From: Wolfiporia cocos
Taxonomy: Eukaryota; Basidiomycota; Agaricomycetes; Polyporales; Phaeolaceae
DNA: 64,000 nucleotides
Assembly (NCBI GenBank): GCA_029448655.1
Contig: JACCLO010000007.1
Coordinates: 2,790,001 to 2,854,000, forward strand
Reading direction: 5' to 3'
Part shown: positions 62,411 to 64,000 of the stretch, in pieces
Numbering within the stretch: the stretch's first letter is position 1
Layout of the letters: the number at the start of each line of letters is the position of its first letter
The notes under the pieces: model-generated
What the model was told of the DNA's origin: nothing
Database searches by the model: none
The model's input: only the letters and a program-made list of their open reading frames with translations
Made by a program: the position numbers and the translations under genes

Positions 62411-63334
62411 ATGAAGGCTGCACTTTCTAGAATCATGCCCCGCGTTACCCGTTGCACCCGTGGCTCCTCCACTGCCCCCTACGTTAAGCCGGCGAAGCGG
62501 TCTCTTCTCAGCCGCATCGATACCGCCGACATTCCTCGGGCAGAGGACGTCACATACACCCTTCCTGTAAAGGAAGACTACACTGGGAAGCTCCATCTTT
62601 GGGAGATCCCCGTCCACATGCCGAAGCACATCGCTGAGGCAGGAAAACCAGCTCCTCGACCTCCCAAACCAGTTCCGCTCGCCAAGCGCATCTGGACAGA
62701 GGAAGAGAAGCTAGCAGCTTCCATTACCGCCATGGAGAATCTCATCGAACTCCGCGAACTCAACAAGCTCCGACTCGCCCGCGATAAGCTGAATAAGCAA
62801 ATCGCCGCCAAACAAGCCGCCAAGGAAGCCAAACAAGCAGCTTCTTCACTGGCCCTCCGCCTCTCCAGCCCGGCGGCCGGACCTCCTGTTCCGGCCAACC
62901 ACCAGATTCTCGACCCTTCCCTCGTCTTCGGAAAGAAGAAGCCTCTCCAAGCATGCGCACAAGTTATTCCCATGCTAGAAGGCACTCTCACTCGTCTCAC
63001 ACCTCTCGCCAACCACCCCCCTAATTACCCAGGCTTCCATATGGAAAACGACATTCGTTTCCATCATATGGTAGTAGAATTGGAGGACTTGGTGGATAAC
63101 GTAAAGGACAGAGCGAGACGGGGGAGGATCACCAATAGAGAGTGGAGAATTATGAAGAAGTACTGTAAACAGCTCGGCAACATTTCCTTTTCGGATTGGC
63201 GTACGGACTTGGCTCGTATCATAGCAGAATGTGTAGCGCTACAAGCTTCATTTGCCTTCGGTGTAACACCACCTGACAAGGTGGCAGGGCCCTCAACTAC
63301 TTCGGTAGAAGAGGATATACTCGCGATTGTATAG
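62411..63334 (+). CDS. A2 ORF1, uncharacterised 307-aa protein
   Basis: Open over the same 307 codons as the A1 protein, with replacements such as R18C, T39A, D183A and ITF to ASF near the C-terminus. The coiled-coil stretch and basic C-terminal half are conserved. Changes are mostly at third positions. No family recognised; see the A1 copy for the description. Confidence 0.8.
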   Translation: MKAALSRIMPRVTRCTRGSSTAPYVKPAKRSLLSRIDTADIPRAEDVTYTLPVKEDYTGKLHLWEIPVHMPKHIAEAGKPAPRPPKPVPLAKRIWTEEEKLAASITAMENLIELRELNKLRLARDKLNKQIAAKQAAKEAKQAASSLALRLSSPAAGPPVPANHQILDPSLVFGKKKPLQACAQVIPMLEGTLTRLTPLANHPPNYPGFHMENDIRFHHMVVELEDLVDNVKDRARRGRITNREWRIMKKYCKQLGNISFSDWRTDLARIIAECVALQASFAFGVTPPDKVAGPSTTSVEEDILAIV

Positions 63335-63481
63335 TAGAAATACTATCATCTTTTAACTCTGAAATAGAGTGCGAGTGTGATCTATAACGAAAGTTGCAGC
63401 TTTCAAACCAAAATCCCTTCTTAAGAATTTAAGACAATGAGTACCCAGAAACTAACATTTGTCATAAACAGATTCACAAAA

Positions 63482-64000
63482 ATGTCTTCCACCTCCTCCA
63501 ACAGCACCCCACTCGCTCCCCATCGCATGCGCCTCCGCTCAGAAGGCCCAGTGACCCCGGTAGCCGGGACATCAGGGACTCAACCCCTGGTCTCCCTGGA
63601 GCACCTGAGTGAGGAAGAGGAAGACAAAGCTGAGGATGCTCCCCCACAAAGGGAATCCCCAGCCAACCCCATGGGAACGTGCCCAGGTACCCCCATCGCC
63701 AGGTATCCGCCGGCCCGCTACACCCGACCAATCGGGCCCGTCACGCAACTCGGAATAGAGTATTCGGGTCCAGTTCGCCGTACCAACGACGAGGTCGATC
63801 GAGGCCTCAAGGCTTACCTCCCAGAGGAGGACCAGCACAAGGTGGATGCTCCCCTACATGGGGCAATCCTCGACGCCACCGTACAACGAAATGCGGCCAT
63901 AACCCACGATAAGGTCGACACCCTCGGCCGAATGGTGTACGCCCGCCTGGAGCGAATCCACGGCAGAATCGACTCCCTGGTTGGGCAATCCAAGGCAATC
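63482..64000 (+). CDS. gag: Gag of A2, N-terminal part
   Basis: ATG at 63482, open to the window end (173 codons). It is collinear with the A1 Gag: Ser/Pro-rich start, acidic cluster (SEEEEDKAEDAPPQRES), then YLPEEDQHKVDAPLHGAILD and GRMVYARLERIHGRIDSL. Compared with A1 it has an added VAGT near residue 30. Capsid and zinc-knuckle regions lie outside the window. Confidence 0.9.
   Translation, partial: MSSTSSNSTPLAPHRMRLRSEGPVTPVAGTSGTQPLVSLEHLSEEEEDKAEDAPPQRESPANPMGTCPGTPIARYPPARYTRPIGPVTQLGIEYSGPVRRTNDEVDRGLKAYLPEEDQHKVDAPLHGAILDATVQRNAAITHDKVDTLGRMVYARLERIHGRIDSLVGQSKAI

Larger units (their letters stand above)
59490..64000 (+). mobile_element. Ty3/Gypsy element A2, 5' part, runs off the window
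   Basis: Same family and order as A1: 5' LTR, leader, ORF1, gag. The 5' LTR spans 59490-61415 because two other LTRs inserted into it; without them and their duplications it is 689 bp (A1: 699, the difference being a ~10-bp gap near its start). The TATA box, self-priming pair, ORF1 and gag are conserved. The left flank is AGAAC (59485-59489); its partner would lie to the right of the window. Confidence 0.93.

Overview
The window looks like a transposon-dense stretch of a basidiomycete (Agaricomycetes) nuclear chromosome. The reasons are host-type genes cut by many short GT-AG introns, a Plavaka-type (CACTA-like) transposase, Helitrons ending in hairpin plus CTAG, hAT-type MITEs, and chromodomain Ty3/Gypsy elements that carry dUTPase domains. 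The species cannot be named from the sequence alone. Very little is intact: one cytochrome P450 gene (with one apparent frameshift) and the reading frames of one complete retrotransposon plus the visible part of a second.

Layout. 1-9 kb: end of a hAT-type MITE, gene remnants, a triplicated ~300-bp repeat, two solo LTRs, a 77-bp hairpin, and a tyrosine-recombinase-like pseudogene split by a complete hAT MITE with an 8-bp target duplication. 9-14 kb: a decayed Gypsy pol with dUTPase relics, holding a solo LTR and followed by a three-level nest (solo LTR > solo LTR > small TRIM element). 14.9-17.0 kb: cytochrome P450 gene on the minus strand. 17.5-23.6 kb: solo LTR, then a decayed Plavaka transposase gene whose introns hold a 440-bp fold-back element and two head-to-tail Helitrons, one with a minisatellite. 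24-25.6 kb: a pseudogene of the ER SNARE Use1, with a solo LTR in front. 26-35 kb: nested solo LTRs, a possible kinase (CDK-like) relic, and a minus-strand hypothetical gene broken by two solo LTRs.

35.4-45.3 kb: a complete 9,975-bp Gypsy element (here called A1). Its two 699-bp LTRs are identical by eye and it has a perfect 5-bp TSD (GCGAC). It encodes an extra 307-aa ORF1, Gag (657 aa) and a 1,511-aa Pol: protease, RT, RNase H, integrase, chromodomain, then a C-terminal dUTPase. 45.4-47.3 kb: a 44-bp-unit minisatellite and low-complexity arrays. 47.3-55.8 kb: a second, decayed Gypsy element (B) with its dUTPase between protease and RT and an extra ORF after pol. 55.8-59.5 kb: solo LTRs in a hypothetical gene. 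59.5-64 kb: a second copy of family A (A2), running off the window, whose 5' LTR was itself hit by two other LTR elements.

The most interesting signals concern how these elements start DNA synthesis and transcription. In A, B and the TRIM, the stretch just downstream of the 5' LTR is complementary (11, 11 with one G.U, and 12 nt) to the element's own LTR, ~30-36 bp downstream of a TATA box. This is the geometry of Tf1-type self-priming rather than tRNA priming. Across at least a dozen LTR families a palindrome of changing sequence but preserved pairing, often with a CTTAC loop, sits between the TATA box and that predicted start.
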